From Clostridium_I sp963725425 (lineage in GTDB: Bacteria > Bacillota > Clostridia > Clostridiales > Clostridiaceae), in the NCBI GenBank assembly GCA_963725425.1, contig CAVRYJ010000031.1:620001-684000 (forward strand): DNA of 64,000 nucleotides, written 5' to 3'. The translations under genes were made by a program, and so were the position numbers. The notes below the pieces were generated by a model. That model searched no databases. It saw nothing but the letters and a program-made list of their open reading frames with translations, and was not told where the DNA came from. Of this stretch, positions 44,253 through 53,920 are shown piece by piece. Every line of letters starts with the position of its first letter. The first letter of the stretch is position 1.

Positions 44253-44936
44253 TTATTTACAAAGATAATTTAGTTTAGTTGATAAATTTGATACTTGAAC
44301 CTTAAAAAGATTATTTGTTTCATATGTAAACATGGCTATTAATTCTTTGTATTCCTGCATGTATGGGTATTCATTTAATTTTGAACCTTGCATTCTCTCC
44401 AGATGTTGGTTTATTCTACTCTCGTATTCAACAAGCTTTTCTATCCTAGAATAATAATTTACAAACTCCTGTATTTCTTCATTACTTAGTTTTGATGAAA
44501 TATAACCAAAACATTGAAGCCAATTTTTCATAATAGTAACGTTGCTTATTTTAACAAGTTCAAATCGTTTATTTTTAAATAAACGTCTGCTCCTTTCAAT
44601 ATCTGCTCTAAATATCCTAGCATAACTTTTTACGGAATCATTATGTTTATATTCCTTTATCTTTTGTTCATACCAAACAATTATAAATAATGAACTAAAC
44701 ATCCCTACTAAAATCCCAATTATTATGCTATTGAGAGATACTTTATTTACAACTGAAACATCTTTGTAATTTACATCTACAAGTTGGTTATTGTATAATA
44801 TTACATTTAAAATAATAAGTAATATGAGCAAAAATATTATTATAATATAGGACTTTCCCCTGATGAAATTGAGCAGTTTATCTAGATGAATACCTTCGTC
44901 TACCGAATTTTTATCTGCATTTACTCCTGTAAACAT
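44253..44936 (-). CDS. Hypothetical membrane protein, 227 aa
   Basis: Two membrane helices, about residues 28-47 (SYIIIIFLLILLIILNVIL) and 68-90 (SLNSIIIGILVGMFSSLFII), joined by a short loop; the last 135 residues are soluble and helical, rich in Lys, Glu and Tyr. No family recognised. The ATG follows AAAGGAGAAATA. Monocistronic between the his operon and tsaD. Confidence 0.6.
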   Translation of the reverse strand: MFTGVNADKNSVDEGIHLDKLLNFIRGKSYIIIIFLLILLIILNVILYNNQLVDVNYKDVSVVNKVSLNSIIIGILVGMFSSLFIIVWYEQKIKEYKHNDSVKSYARIFRADIERSRRLFKNKRFELVKISNVTIMKNWLQCFGYISSKLSNEEIQEFVNYYSRIEKLVEYESRINQHLERMQGSKLNEYPYMQEYKELIAMFTYETNNLFKVQVSNLSTKLNYLCK

Positions 44937-45249
44937 TTTAATATTTCTCCTTTCCTACATTTCACCTATTCGCAGTCAGCCATGGAACTCCTAGTCTACC
45001 TAACATACAAAATAATTTTCCCGAAATCAGAATTTGAGTTATAAATCTTTATAAGTGTGGAGTTTAATTGCTGCAACGTGTTGTATTTACTTTATGCATT
45101 AAGTTCGCATTAAAAATTATAAATTACTCATCATTCTATTATATATTACATATTATATATTGTTTTACATATAATTACAATACATATGTAAAAAATAAAT
45201 ATAACATCAATGAAATATCAATGTTATATTTCAAAATTTCAGTGAAGAT
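44937..45249. other. Gene-free stretch between the 227-aa gene and tsaD
   Basis: About 310 bp without a credible gene. The only structure I see is a small hairpin ATATAACAT / ATGTTATAT (45199-45229), plus promoter-like AT-rich sequence before the 227-aa gene. Confidence 0.4.
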
Positions 45250-45310
45250 TTAGGCACAATCAAGAAAATAGATTAGCATACTGGCTAATTATTTTTTGAA
45301 TGACGCATTA
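45250..45310. repeat. Short TAGGCA-family repeat overlapping the tsaD 3' end
   Basis: Ends TTAGGCACAATC and TGACGCATTA, core palindrome TTAGCATACTGGCTAA. The right end encodes the last residues of TsaD (NASFKK) in the coding orientation. Confidence 0.55.
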
Positions 45311-46323
45311 CCTAATTTAAGATTTGGAATTGCATTAAAATCAAATGGTGCCTTTTTTCCTTTAATATACTCAAAATATGCAGCACTTCCTATCATTGCT
45401 GCATTGTCCGTACAGAGCACTGGCTCTGGAAATAAAACAGCTATATTATTTATTTTTCCTACTTCCTTAAATGTTTTTCTAAGGCATGAATTGGATGCAA
45501 CTCCTCCTGCCACTGCAATTTTATCTACATTTTTTATTTTACATGCTTTTATTGTATTTTCTATTAAAACATCTACCACTGCATTTTGAAAAGATGCAGC
45601 CACATCAGCTATATTAATCTCTTCACCCTTCATTTCCATCTTATTTAAGTAATTTAATACCGATGACTTTACTCCACTAAATGAAAAATCCAATGATCCA
45701 TCATGAAAATTTGCCCTAGGAAATTTTATTGCATTCTCATTTCCTTCCTTTGCAATTTTATCAATTTTAGGTCCACCCGGATAGCCAAGCCCTATGGCTC
45801 TTGCCACCTTATCATAAGCTTCACCTGCTGCATCATCTCTTGTCTCCGCCATTACTTCAAATACACCGTATTCTTTCACATATACTATAAATGTGTGACC
45901 TCCTGAGACAACTAAACACAGAAATGGTGGTTTCAAATCATTATACTGTATAAAGTTTGCGCTAATATGTCCTTCAATATGGTTAACAGCTATTAAAGGT
46001 TTGTTAATAGCGTAAGAAAGTCCTTTAGCATACTGCACTCCTACAAGCAGTGCTCCCACAAGTCCCGGTCCATAGGTTACACCTATGGCATCAATTTCTT
46101 CAAATGAAAGTTTTGCTTCTTGCATTGCAGCATCTACCACACCAGCAATAGCTTCTATATGCTTTCTTGACGCAACTTCTGGAACAACGCCACCAAACTT
46201 TGTGTGTATTGCTATTTGTGATGCTATTACATTTGACAGTACTTTTCTTCCATTTACAACTACAGCAGCTGAGGTTTCATCACAGCTACTTTCTATAGCT
46301 AATATGTTTATATCTTTTTTCAT
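45289..46323 (-). CDS. tsaD: tRNA N6-adenosine threonylcarbamoyltransferase
   Basis: 344 aa, installs t6A37 on ANN-decoding tRNAs with TsaB/E. ASKHA fold: ILAIESSCDETSAA, HIEGHISANF (iron/zinc His pair), VVSGGHTF, and GGVASNSCLR. The start is ATG behind AGAGGTAG. The C-terminus runs into a TAGGCA-type repeat, so its last few residues come from the repeat end. Confidence 0.96.
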   Translation of the reverse strand: MKKDINILAIESSCDETSAAVVVNGRKVLSNVIASQIAIHTKFGGVVPEVASRKHIEAIAGVVDAAMQEAKLSFEEIDAIGVTYGPGLVGALLVGVQYAKGLSYAINKPLIAVNHIEGHISANFIQYNDLKPPFLCLVVSGGHTFIVYVKEYGVFEVMAETRDDAAGEAYDKVARAIGLGYPGGPKIDKIAKEGNENAIKFPRANFHDGSLDFSFSGVKSSVLNYLNKMEMKGEEINIADVAASFQNAVVDVLIENTIKACKIKNVDKIAVAGGVASNSCLRKTFKEVGKINNIAVLFPEPVLCTDNAAMIGSAAYFEYIKGKKAPFDFNAIPNLKLGNASFKK

Positions 46324-46327
46324 TTTA

Positions 46328-47041
46328 TTATTCTACCTCTTTATCGATTAGCTTTATCATTGCTTTTATTTTATTACTATCCATTATACTATTCTTTTCA
46401 CTCTGCATGAAATTTATAAGTTTGTCCAATTCTATTACAGTAGTAACTTTTGTTTTAATTTCTAACTTTGTATCAAAGTTATGATTAAATACTACTACTG
46501 AATAAACTTTTATATCACGAAAGTTACCATGTGACAACATGTTTTTCAATGCATTAACATGTCCACTGGATTGTTTACATGGATTATAAAATTGCTTTTC
46601 GTATATCTTTCCGTCTTTACCAGCTTTCCTTTGAATCCAATTGTCGTCATCTTCTTTACCGATAATTGTCCCTCTCATATTTTTAGTCTCAATACAAAAT
46701 AATCCATAGGGCGATACCACTAAATGATCAATTTGTGCTCCCTTTTCTTTTCCTCCAATTACAATATCATTATAAATTAAATATTTATTATTTAATTTTA
46801 GTAACTCATTAGCAATTGCTAGTTCTCCCTTAATTCCATAGTCATATATTTGTGTCTTTCCTGTAAACCTTATACTAATAATAAAGCATACAACAACGAT
46901 AAATATTGTACTATGTATATTTCTTGTAAAAGCGTATATTACAATGGAAAGTATACCCATTGCTATAGTTAATCCCTGTATTATATAATCATTTCTTCTT
47001 TTTTTATTTAAAGATGTTTCTTTCTTCTTAGTAATTGCCAT
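46328..47041 (-). CDS. NERD-domain (nuclease-related) membrane protein
   Basis: 237 aa. Two N-terminal helices (residues 22-57) anchor it; then GIKGELAIANELLKLN and GAQIDHLVVSPYGLFCIETKN, the NERD signature with the PD-(D/E)xK-like D...ExK. NERD domains are predicted nucleases of unknown role. Starts at ATG behind TGGAGGTAA and ends 5 bp before tsaD, so it is probably co-transcribed with tsaD. Confidence 0.85.
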   Translation of the reverse strand: MAITKKKETSLNKKRRNDYIIQGLTIAMGILSIVIYAFTRNIHSTIFIVVVCFIISIRFTGKTQIYDYGIKGELAIANELLKLNNKYLIYNDIVIGGKEKGAQIDHLVVSPYGLFCIETKNMRGTIIGKEDDDNWIQRKAGKDGKIYEKQFYNPCKQSSGHVNALKNMLSHGNFRDIKVYSVVVFNHNFDTKLEIKTKVTTVIELDKLINFMQSEKNSIMDSNKIKAMIKLIDKEVE

Positions 47042-47149
47042 GCTTTTACCTCCAGTTATATACCTATTATAAGATTATATCCTAAGTTTATATAAATGTA
47101 AAAGCAACTTTTGTGTAAAGAATAAATTTTGTATGCAACTCTATGATAT

Positions 47150-47314
47150 AATATTTTTAAGGTGGAACTAATATTTAGGTGATTTTTACCCACTACATGA
47201 ATGTTAATTAAATCGTTCCATTTGGGTGCAGCCAATGAATCTATATTTTCACATGGTGAGGATATTACATCTAGCACTGGAATGGAAAATATTTTTTAGT
47301 GCAAGGAGCCAATA
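47150..47314 (+). other. Possible structured leader of the RusA-like gene
   Basis: TATAAT at 47147 is followed by about 160 nt without a gene. Pairing is possible between GGTGGAAC and GTTCCATT, and between GCACT and AGTGC just before the ribosome site AAGGAG. I recognise no riboswitch class. Confidence 0.25.
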
Positions 47315-47938
47315 ATGAATAATTGTTATGCCAAAGTTATAGTTACAGGATCACCAATTACAAAATCCAATTTCAAGCTTTCTAATACTCAAGGAAGAGC
47401 TATATTACCTAGTAATTCTGGAAAATATCACGATAGATATGCACTTTATGAGGAAGAAATTGCTTATGAAACAAGAGTTCAAAATCCAAATGTAACCTTA
47501 GACGAAGCCTTGATTGCAGTACTAAAAGTCTATTATAAGAGTGAAAAAAGGCATCCTGATACAAATAACATTACCAAAAGTATATTTGATGGAATTGAAA
47601 AAAGCGGTCTCATAATAAATGATGCTCAGATTAGACGACTCGTAATAGAAGAATTTTATGACAAAGTTAATCCAAGGTTTGAGCTAGAATTATTTGGAGA
47701 AAGCCGTTATAGTGTAAATTATAACATTGTGATTAAAGAAGAAAAAAGTGAGAAGATTGTATATTCACCACCATCAAATAGGACAAACAAGTTTATTAAA
47801 AAAGAGACCGCTAAAAAAATTTCTTCGGATTTAATTCTCTGTGAAATATGTAACAAGGAAATAATTGGAAATGAATTTATTTCTGCAAATAATGGTAAAA
47901 TGATAATATGTAAGCCCTGTTCAAAAAAATTATTTTAA
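47315..47938 (+). CDS. RusA-like Holliday junction nuclease with C-terminal zinc finger
   Basis: 207 aa. The RusA catalytic pattern is KRHPDTNNITKSIFDGIE with ...IINDAQIRRL, supplying the acidic residues. A linker (residues 130-165) leads to CEICNKEI...CKPCSKKLF, a four-Cys zinc ribbon not usual in RusA. No other phage gene is near, so it may be a domesticated resolvase. ATG behind AAGGAG. Confidence 0.8.
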   Translation: MNNCYAKVIVTGSPITKSNFKLSNTQGRAILPSNSGKYHDRYALYEEEIAYETRVQNPNVTLDEALIAVLKVYYKSEKRHPDTNNITKSIFDGIEKSGLIINDAQIRRLVIEEFYDKVNPRFELELFGESRYSVNYNIVIKEEKSEKIVYSPPSNRTNKFIKKETAKKISSDLILCEICNKEIIGNEFISANNGKMIICKPCSKKLF

Positions 47939-47950
47939 TAAAGGCAGATT

Positions 47951-48022
47951 TTAGGTACCATCAAAAAAATAACAAATCAGTATTCTGGTCTATTTTCTTG
48001 ATTATACCTTGAAAATGCCTAA
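47951..48022. repeat. Short TAGGTACC-type member of the palindromic family
   Basis: TTAGGTACCATC, AATAACAAATCA and TATTCTGG match the long copies' right-hand arm; the far end reads AATGCCTAATTC. It lies between the RusA-like and MutS-like genes. Confidence 0.5.
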
Positions 48023-48041
48023 TTCTAGAGAAGGTGAAAGA

Positions 48042-49835
48042 ATGGATAAAACAGAAATATTTATAAGTCGTAGCAAACATCTAAAATCACAGGAATTGAT
48101 ACTAAAAAAAAGTCACAGTATTTTTGGAACATTAAGGCTTCTATCTTTTATTGCCATTTTGATCTCGGTTTTTTTAATTATAAAAAAGCCTTCATCAATT
48201 ATAATACTAATGGGGTTATTTATTTCTACAATTCTTTTTATAATTTTTTTAGTTCATGATCGAAATTTATCTTCACAGCTAAAAAAGATTAGGCGTTTAT
48301 TTCTAATAAATGATAAATACATGAAAAGGATAGCTGGTACTTGGACGGAATTTGAGGATATTGGTGAAGATTTCAAAGATTTACAGCACCCTTACTCCAA
48401 TGATTTAGACATATTTGGAAGTAATTCTTTATTTCAGTTAATTAATACTACAAAGACCTTCCTTGGGAGACATAAGTTAATAACCTTATTAAAGTCTCCA
48501 GAACTTGATACAGAAGCTATAACAAAAAGGCAAACAGCTGTAAAGGAATTATCAGGGAAAATCGAATTTTGTGAAAACCTTGAAGATGAAGGCATGTCAA
48601 ATATAAAAATCTCCAATGATACTAATGCACTACTTACTTTCATTGAGGATTTGAATAATACTTTTAAAGGTTATGTTAAAACAGTTATAACCATATTGCC
48701 AATAGTTACAATAGTATTCTGCATTCTAGCCATGTTATTTAAAATTCCTGTTTTGTACGATATTTTACTCATTTTATTTATACTTCATGCTTTAATTAAT
48801 GTACTAAGTTTAATAAAAGTTTATCCTGTGCTAAATTCAATGGAGAGTTTTAACAATGATTTCGCCGCATATGGAAATATATTAAAACTCATAGAAAATG
48901 AGGATTTTAAAGATTCATATCTATGCGAATTAAGAGATAATCTATTTGTAAAAGATAAGGCTTCTAATATTTTAAGAAAGCTAGACACAATTATAAGTGC
49001 TATTAATTTCAGAAATAATTTTCTGCTATACATTGTATTAAATCTATTGTTTTTCTGGGATTATAGGTGCTTGTTTTATCTTGAAACTTGGAAAGGTAAT
49101 TATGGTACTATGGTTAGAAAATATTTAGATACCGCAGCTGATTTTGAAGTAATATCAAGTTTAGCTACAATATCACATTTAGATTCAAACCTTTGCTACC
49201 CAACTTTTTCAAGCACAAACACTAAAATTAATGCAAAGGCACTTGGGCATCCATTGATATTGCCTTCCGATAGAATTTATAATGATATAGACCTTGAAAA
49301 TAACATTTTCATTATTACAGGTTCTAATATGTCAGGTAAAACCACATTTTTAAGAACTATAGGTATAAATCTAGTTTTGGCTTATACTGGTGCACCAGTT
49401 TGTGCTAGCTCAATGGAATGTAGCTTACTAAAAATCTTCACATCTATGCGTATTAGTGATGATTTAAGTAAAGGTCTATCCACCTTTTATGTTGAACTGA
49501 CTCGAATTAAAACTATCTTGGATTTTTTACCACAAAAAGATCCAATGTTATTTTTAATTGATGAAATCTTTAGAGGAACTAATTCTAATGATAGAATAAT
49601 AGGTGCAAAAACTGTTTTAAAGAATCTAGATAAAGAATGGTGTTCTGGACTAATTTCCACCCATGATTTTGAGTTGTGTGATTTAGAAGAAGTTAACAAA
49701 GATCGAATTAGAAATTATCATTTCAGAGAAGACTATACAGATAACAAGATACACTTTGATTACAAATTGAGAGATGGTCGTTCCGACACCACTAATGCAA
49801 AATATTTGATGAAAATGGTGGGAATTGATATTTAA
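48042..49835 (+). CDS. MutS-family membrane ATPase (mismatch-repair-like)
   Basis: 597 aa. Two hydrophobic pairs (about residues 30-75 and 205-260) place it at the membrane, unlike true MutS. The C-terminal ATPase has Walker A GSNMSGKTTFLRT, Walker B MLFLIDEIFRGTNS and the STHDFELC H-loop. It lacks the MutS mismatch-recognition domain, so a DNA-repair role is not implied. The start at 48042 follows GAAGGTGAAAG. Confidence 0.85.
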   Translation: MDKTEIFISRSKHLKSQELILKKSHSIFGTLRLLSFIAILISVFLIIKKPSSIIILMGLFISTILFIIFLVHDRNLSSQLKKIRRLFLINDKYMKRIAGTWTEFEDIGEDFKDLQHPYSNDLDIFGSNSLFQLINTTKTFLGRHKLITLLKSPELDTEAITKRQTAVKELSGKIEFCENLEDEGMSNIKISNDTNALLTFIEDLNNTFKGYVKTVITILPIVTIVFCILAMLFKIPVLYDILLILFILHALINVLSLIKVYPVLNSMESFNNDFAAYGNILKLIENEDFKDSYLCELRDNLFVKDKASNILRKLDTIISAINFRNNFLLYIVLNLLFFWDYRCLFYLETWKGNYGTMVRKYLDTAADFEVISSLATISHLDSNLCYPTFSSTNTKINAKALGHPLILPSDRIYNDIDLENNIFIITGSNMSGKTTFLRTIGINLVLAYTGAPVCASSMECSLLKIFTSMRISDDLSKGLSTFYVELTRIKTILDFLPQKDPMLFLIDEIFRGTNSNDRIIGAKTVLKNLDKEWCSGLISTHDFELCDLEEVNKDRIRNYHFREDYTDNKIHFDYKLRDGRSDTTNAKYLMKMVGIDI

Positions 49836-49850
49836 ATTAATATTTATATT

Positions 49851-49923
49851 TTAAGTTTTAATAGGGTAGTGTACGTAGATTTGGGTAAATATAATCTATG
49901 TACGTTACCCTATTAAAACTTAA
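49851..49923. terminator. Long bidirectional terminator
   Basis: A stem of 30 bp with 27 matches (TTAAGTTTTAATAGGGTAGT and on, with its inverse at 49894-49923). It separates the MutS-like gene from the convergent kinase gene. Confidence 0.75.
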
Positions 49924-49941
49924 TTAATAACCAATAACCTT

Positions 49942-49985
49942 AGGTATCTTGTAAAAAATGGCTAGTCAAGCATGCTAGTCTATTT
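49942..49985. repeat. Short TAGGTATC-type repeat at the kinase 3' end
   Basis: TTAGGTATCTTG, then the palindrome CTAGTCAAGCATGCTAG. The kinase stop codon TAG lies in it. Confidence 0.4.
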
Positions 49986-51537
49986 TTGTGTCATATGTCT
50001 TATTTAAAACCTGTAAAGGCAAAAATATAGTTATTGTTGTTCCATAATTAACTTTGCTATTTACATTAATGGTTCCATTATGTATTAGTATAATCCACTT
50101 TGCAATTGACAGTCCTAGACCAGTGCCACCCGTTTCCTTAGTTCTTGATTTATCTGCTCTATAAAATCTATTGAATACATTGGGAAGGTCTTCTTTAGAT
50201 ATCCCAATTCCCGTGTCTTCTATTGTAACTACTGCTCCACTTTTTTCAAGACGAGAACTTATTGTTATTTTACCACCAGAAGGTGTGTACTTTATGCTAT
50301 TGTCTATAAATATTCGTAATGCTTCTTTAAGTAATTTTACATCTGAATTAATGATGATATTCTCATTTTCAATATTTATTATTTCGTGATTGTTGTCAAT
50401 CAATCTTGTTTCCCTTATAACTTCATCGATTAATTCATTGAGCAGCGCATTGTGTTTTTCTATGGTTTGTCTATTATTATCACCCCTTGCAAGAAATAAA
50501 AGTTTTTCTATTAAGTCCTTCATGCTCTCAGCTTCAGTTTTAATTGCCTCTATGGATTCATCAAGCACATCTTTATCGTTCTTTCCCCATCTGCTTAAAA
50601 GACTGGCATAACCTTGAATCACTGATATTGGTGTTCTTAATTCATGAGAAGCATCTGCCACAAATTGATTTTGTTGCTGGTACGCCTTCTGTATCCTATC
50701 AAACATCTCATTAAAAGTCTCAGCAAGCTCCCTAAGTTCATCTTGTGCACCACTTATATCTAGCCTTGTATCAAGAGCATTTATGTTGATATTTTTAGCC
50801 GTACTTGTCATATTTTCAACAGGTTTAATCATTTTTCTACTGGCCTTCGAGCCTACTTTTATAACTATAATGGTGAAAATTAAATCAATGAAAAGTAAAC
50901 CAATGAAAACCATTAATATACTTATTAACTCTTGGAATAAATTGTGTTGAATTTGGATATAAATTTCTTTTCCATTAAATTTTGCTGTATCATTAAGAAC
51001 AATACTAGGGATTGATGTATTTTCATTGGGTTTTACGTAGATTCCATTATGTGACACAACTAAATACTTTCCATTTAACTTACTCACACCGCTATTCATA
51101 TCTTCTTTATAAAAATTAGTTTTGCTTTTGTTTTGTATTGTGGAATAAATGCCTTTATGATCCTGATCAAATATACTTATATCTACATTTTCAATTTCCG
51201 AGAGTTTTTTAATATCATACCGAGAGATTTTCTTACTACTTTCCAAATTATATGAAACAATCTGAAAATCCTTTTGTATGTTATCTTCCACATTTCTACC
51301 ATTATATATTGTGAATCCCGCTAAAATTATTAGGTTAAGCAGTAAAAATGCTACAAAAAAAATGGAAGTGTAAACTGCTGTCATCTTAAATGTAATGGAA
51401 AACCTAAATCTTCTTATAATATATTTTTTTAATTTATGAATTAATTTAAAACAAGTTTTGAGGAATACAATGGGGGCTCGTATTATTAATTTAGCATATT
51501 TGCCAGTTCCTATAGTGTGATTTTTTTTATCCTTCAT
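49975..51537 (-). CDS. Sensor histidine kinase
   Basis: 520 aa. A basic N-terminus, helix 1 (about 52-74), a 140-residue outside domain, helix 2, HAMP, H-box QQNQFVADASHELRTPISVI, N box NSIKYTPSGG, and G boxes EDTGIGISKED and GGTGLGLSIAK. EnvZ/PhoR-type architecture. It overlaps the response regulator gene by 11 bp. The ligand is unknown. Confidence 0.93.
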   Translation of the reverse strand: MKDKKNHTIGTGKYAKLIIRAPIVFLKTCFKLIHKLKKYIIRRFRFSITFKMTAVYTSIFFVAFLLLNLIILAGFTIYNGRNVEDNIQKDFQIVSYNLESSKKISRYDIKKLSEIENVDISIFDQDHKGIYSTIQNKSKTNFYKEDMNSGVSKLNGKYLVVSHNGIYVKPNENTSIPSIVLNDTAKFNGKEIYIQIQHNLFQELISILMVFIGLLFIDLIFTIIVIKVGSKASRKMIKPVENMTSTAKNININALDTRLDISGAQDELRELAETFNEMFDRIQKAYQQQNQFVADASHELRTPISVIQGYASLLSRWGKNDKDVLDESIEAIKTEAESMKDLIEKLLFLARGDNNRQTIEKHNALLNELIDEVIRETRLIDNNHEIINIENENIIINSDVKLLKEALRIFIDNSIKYTPSGGKITISSRLEKSGAVVTIEDTGIGISKEDLPNVFNRFYRADKSRTKETGGTGLGLSIAKWIILIHNGTINVNSKVNYGTTITIFLPLQVLNKTYDTKID

Positions 51538-52213
51538 CTTTTACTAAATACCCTACGCCTCTAACTGTTACTATTAATTTTATTTTATATTTCTCATCTA
51601 TTTTACTTCTTAGATACCGTATGTATACATCCACTACATTCGTATCTCCAAAATAATCATACCCCCATACTTTTTCCACTATCTTTTCTCTAGTAAGAAC
51701 TATATTCTTATTTTCTACAAGATATCTCAATAGATCAAATTCCCTTTTAGTTAAATTTATAGTTTCACTATCATAGGAAACCTTGTATGCTTTTATATAT
51801 ATTTTTAATTTTTTAATTTGTAAAATTTCTAGTTTCTCAACTTTAACCATTTTTGATTTTAAGGCAGACCTTATTCTTGCCAGAAGTTCCTCTATGGCAA
51901 ATGGTTTTGTTATGTAATCATTTGCTCCCAAATCAAGACCAATAACTTTATCCATAATTTCATCTTTTGCTGTTAGCATTATAACAGGGACCTCCGAGCT
52001 TTCTCTAAGCCTTCTTAGCACCTCTATTCCATTCATAGTTGGTAGCATTATATCCAGCAGTATCAGATCAAATTTTTCTTCTAGTGCCTTTTGGAGAGCA
52101 ATTCTGCCTTCATAACATTTTTCCACATCATAGCCTTCATACTTTAATTCTAACTCTAAAAATCTAGCTATTTTAATTTCATCTTCAACAATAAAAATTC
52201 TTTGCTTCACCAT
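51527..52213 (-). CDS. OmpR-family response regulator
   Basis: 228 aa: receiver IFIVEDEIKIARF, phospho-Asp in DLILLDIMLPTMNG, Lys in DYITKPFA, and a winged helix with DVYIRYLRSKIDEKYK and VRGVGYL. The start at 52213 follows AGGAGGTCTTTT; the longer frame to 52252 has no site. It is translated together with the downstream kinase. Confidence 0.95.
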   Translation of the reverse strand: MVKQRIFIVEDEIKIARFLELELKYEGYDVEKCYEGRIALQKALEEKFDLILLDIMLPTMNGIEVLRRLRESSEVPVIMLTAKDEIMDKVIGLDLGANDYITKPFAIEELLARIRSALKSKMVKVEKLEILQIKKLKIYIKAYKVSYDSETINLTKREFDLLRYLVENKNIVLTREKIVEKVWGYDYFGDTNVVDVYIRYLRSKIDEKYKIKLIVTVRGVGYLVKDEG

Positions 52214-52245
52214 AAAAGACCTCCTGCATCTATTACAAATAAAAT

Positions 52246-52293
52246 AAGACATCTAAGAAATAATCAAATCCTATTATTTTCTTAATGCCTTAT
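52246..52293. repeat. Short palindromic repeat upstream of the response regulator
   Basis: AAGACATCTAAGAAATAAT ... ATTATTTTCTTAATGCCTTA, a 48-bp reduced member of the family. It is placed in the regulator's leader. Confidence 0.45.
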
Positions 52294-52357
52294 TTTATTA
52301 TACTTCAATTCTTAAGTTTAAAACACTACTAAAGATTCAGTTTTATAACGTTTTATT

Positions 52358-52804
52358 TTACTTAGTAGCATTTTCAGTGAAACTTTCCTTAGCTTTGTCC
52401 ACTATATTTGTTACCTTATCAATAGTTTCATTAACCTTCATATCTTCACCATTTTTACCTTGAAACTTAATTTTATGTCCAGTTATGAGTGCAACTATTA
52501 AACCTATTACTGTAACATATGGTGCTACCACTGTTATAATTACAACTACAGTTACTGGCAGGCTTAATATTGTATTTTGTCCTTTTCTTATAATAAATTT
52601 TGTGTTGTTTCCTTTTTTGATGATTTTTTTTACTATAGTGAAAAAACTGCTCTCTTTTTCCTGATTAACTTTATTTTGTTTTTCCAGATAAATTAATGCT
52701 TCAACTATATCACCATTTGTCTTTTCAAGCGCCTCCCTTGCCTCTTCATAACTTACATTAGCTCGCCTTTTTAATTCATCAATTAATTCTAATTTTACTG
52801 TCAT
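52358..52804 (-). CDS. DUF4342 protein with UBA-like N-terminus
   Basis: 148 aa. Residues 1-45 (MTVKLELIDELKRRANVSYE, ALEKTNGDIVEALIYLEK) resemble a UBA/TS-N domain; a basic linker leads to one long hydrophobic stretch (LPVTVVVIITVVAPYVTVIG) and a soluble tail. The start at 52804 follows TGGAGGGATTA. Function unknown. Confidence 0.75.
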   Translation of the reverse strand: MTVKLELIDELKRRANVSYEEAREALEKTNGDIVEALIYLEKQNKVNQEKESSFFTIVKKIIKKGNNTKFIIRKGQNTILSLPVTVVVIITVVAPYVTVIGLIVALITGHKIKFQGKNGEDMKVNETIDKVTNIVDKAKESFTENATK

Positions 52805-52900
52805 CTTTAATCCCTCCAATTAATATTATGGCTTAATTATAAATCACAATAATTAACTGTAGGTTAATGTAACATTAGAATTAGATTAGAAAATAATGCC

Positions 52901-53560
52901 TTATACAAATAGCTTCTTTAAATCCTCTATTGAAATCTTATTGAATGAATCCGTAGTTAAATCTGCTGTAGAAAGATCTTGGTTTCCAGAGTGTTCACTT
53001 ATATAGCCAAGGCACTTCATTCCTGCTCTATTAGCAGCTATAACCCCATTATGAGAATCCTCTACAACAAGACATTCTTCTGGTTTTACTAAAAGTTTAT
53101 TAGCTGCATATAGAAATATGTCTGGTTCCGGTTTGCTTAACTTAACATACTGCCCAGAAACTACGGCATCAAAATATTTTTCAAGTTTAATTGCCTTTAA
53201 TGAAACTTCTATAGCATTCATGTTTGATGATGAGCCCACCGCTAGCTTAAATTTATTTTCACTCAAACTATTTACAAGTTCAGTTACTCCATCTATTGCC
53301 TTTAACACATCACCTGATGTAATATGATTGTAATAACCATCCGTATTTAATTGCATTAGTTCTTCAATTTCCTTGTCTATATCATAATTTTCCTTAATAC
53401 AGCTCCACTTATAGTTTGCAGTGGTTCCTACAAATTTATTATGTTCTCCCTCTTTAAGTTCTATGCCTAAGCTTTTTAAAAGTTTAGTTTCAACTTTCAA
53501 ATGTTCTAGTTCACTGTCTACTAAAACACCATCCATATCAAATATTACGGCTTTTAACAT
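52901..53560 (-). CDS. HAD-superfamily hydrolase (beta-phosphoglucomutase-like)
   Basis: 219 aa: nucleophile motif AVIFDMDGVLVDSE, motif II VGSSSN, Lys in LSKPEPDIF and acidic VVEDSHNGVIAAN. The cap insert after motif I is of the PGM type. Phosphatase or mutase substrate unknown. The start at 53560 follows GAGGAGGAGTA. Confidence 0.88.
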   Translation of the reverse strand: MLKAVIFDMDGVLVDSELEHLKVETKLLKSLGIELKEGEHNKFVGTTANYKWSCIKENYDIDKEIEELMQLNTDGYYNHITSGDVLKAIDGVTELVNSLSENKFKLAVGSSSNMNAIEVSLKAIKLEKYFDAVVSGQYVKLSKPEPDIFLYAANKLLVKPEECLVVEDSHNGVIAANRAGMKCLGYISEHSGNQDLSTADLTTDSFNKISIEDLKKLFV

Positions 53561-53646
53561 TTTTACTCCTCCTCGTTTGTTCACTATAAGTATATCTTAT
53601 ATTAAGAGTAATAAAAAAACAAAATTATGCCAAATAACATTAAAAG

Positions 53647-53669
53647 AGGGCCTCTGAAAAGCCCTCAAG
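53647..53669 (-). terminator. GAGGGC/GCCCTC terminator of the small-gene cluster
   Basis: The minus strand reads GAGGGC-TTTTCAGAG-GCCCTC-TTTTAAT. It directly follows the 72-aa Cys-rich gene and resembles the hairpins after its two paralogs. Confidence 0.75.
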
Positions 53670-53674
53670 AATTT

Positions 53675-53893
53675 TTACCAACCCATATTTTTACAAGGGT
53701 TACCACAGGACAAATAGAATAATGCAATTATAAATAAGATGCCATTATCCAATTTGCTTCCATGTCCTCCCTTTTTGGAAAATTGAAGAATTATTAATAT
53801 TAATATAACCAGTGTTGGCAAACTGCATAAACAATTATTACCCATAGCTGGCATTGGTTGACATATTGCAACCTCTTGGCGGTTTCTACACAT
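53675..53893 (-). CDS. Small Cys-rich two-helix membrane protein, paralog A (72 aa)
   Basis: Short polar N-terminus with Cys (CRNRQEVAICQP), CLCSLPTLVILILIILQFSKK as helix 1, a short polar loop, then DNGILFIIALFYLSCGNPCK as helix 2. Cys residues flank both helices. Paralogs at 54301 and 55981 share all of this. The start at 53893 follows GGGGGGGTATATA. The upstream promoter-like block is shared with paralog B. Spore-envelope location is a guess from composition. Confidence 0.75.
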   Translation of the reverse strand: MCRNRQEVAICQPMPAMGNNCLCSLPTLVILILIILQFSKKGGHGSKLDNGILFIIALFYLSCGNPCKNMGW

Positions 53894-53920
53894 TATATAC
53901 CCCCCCTTTTGGGCTGTGGT

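Noticed and set aside
47056..47277. 73-codon frame on the minus strand upstream of the RusA-like gene
   Set aside because: It has no ribosome site, sits in the leader and promoter of the plus-strand gene, and has a composition like random AT-rich translation.
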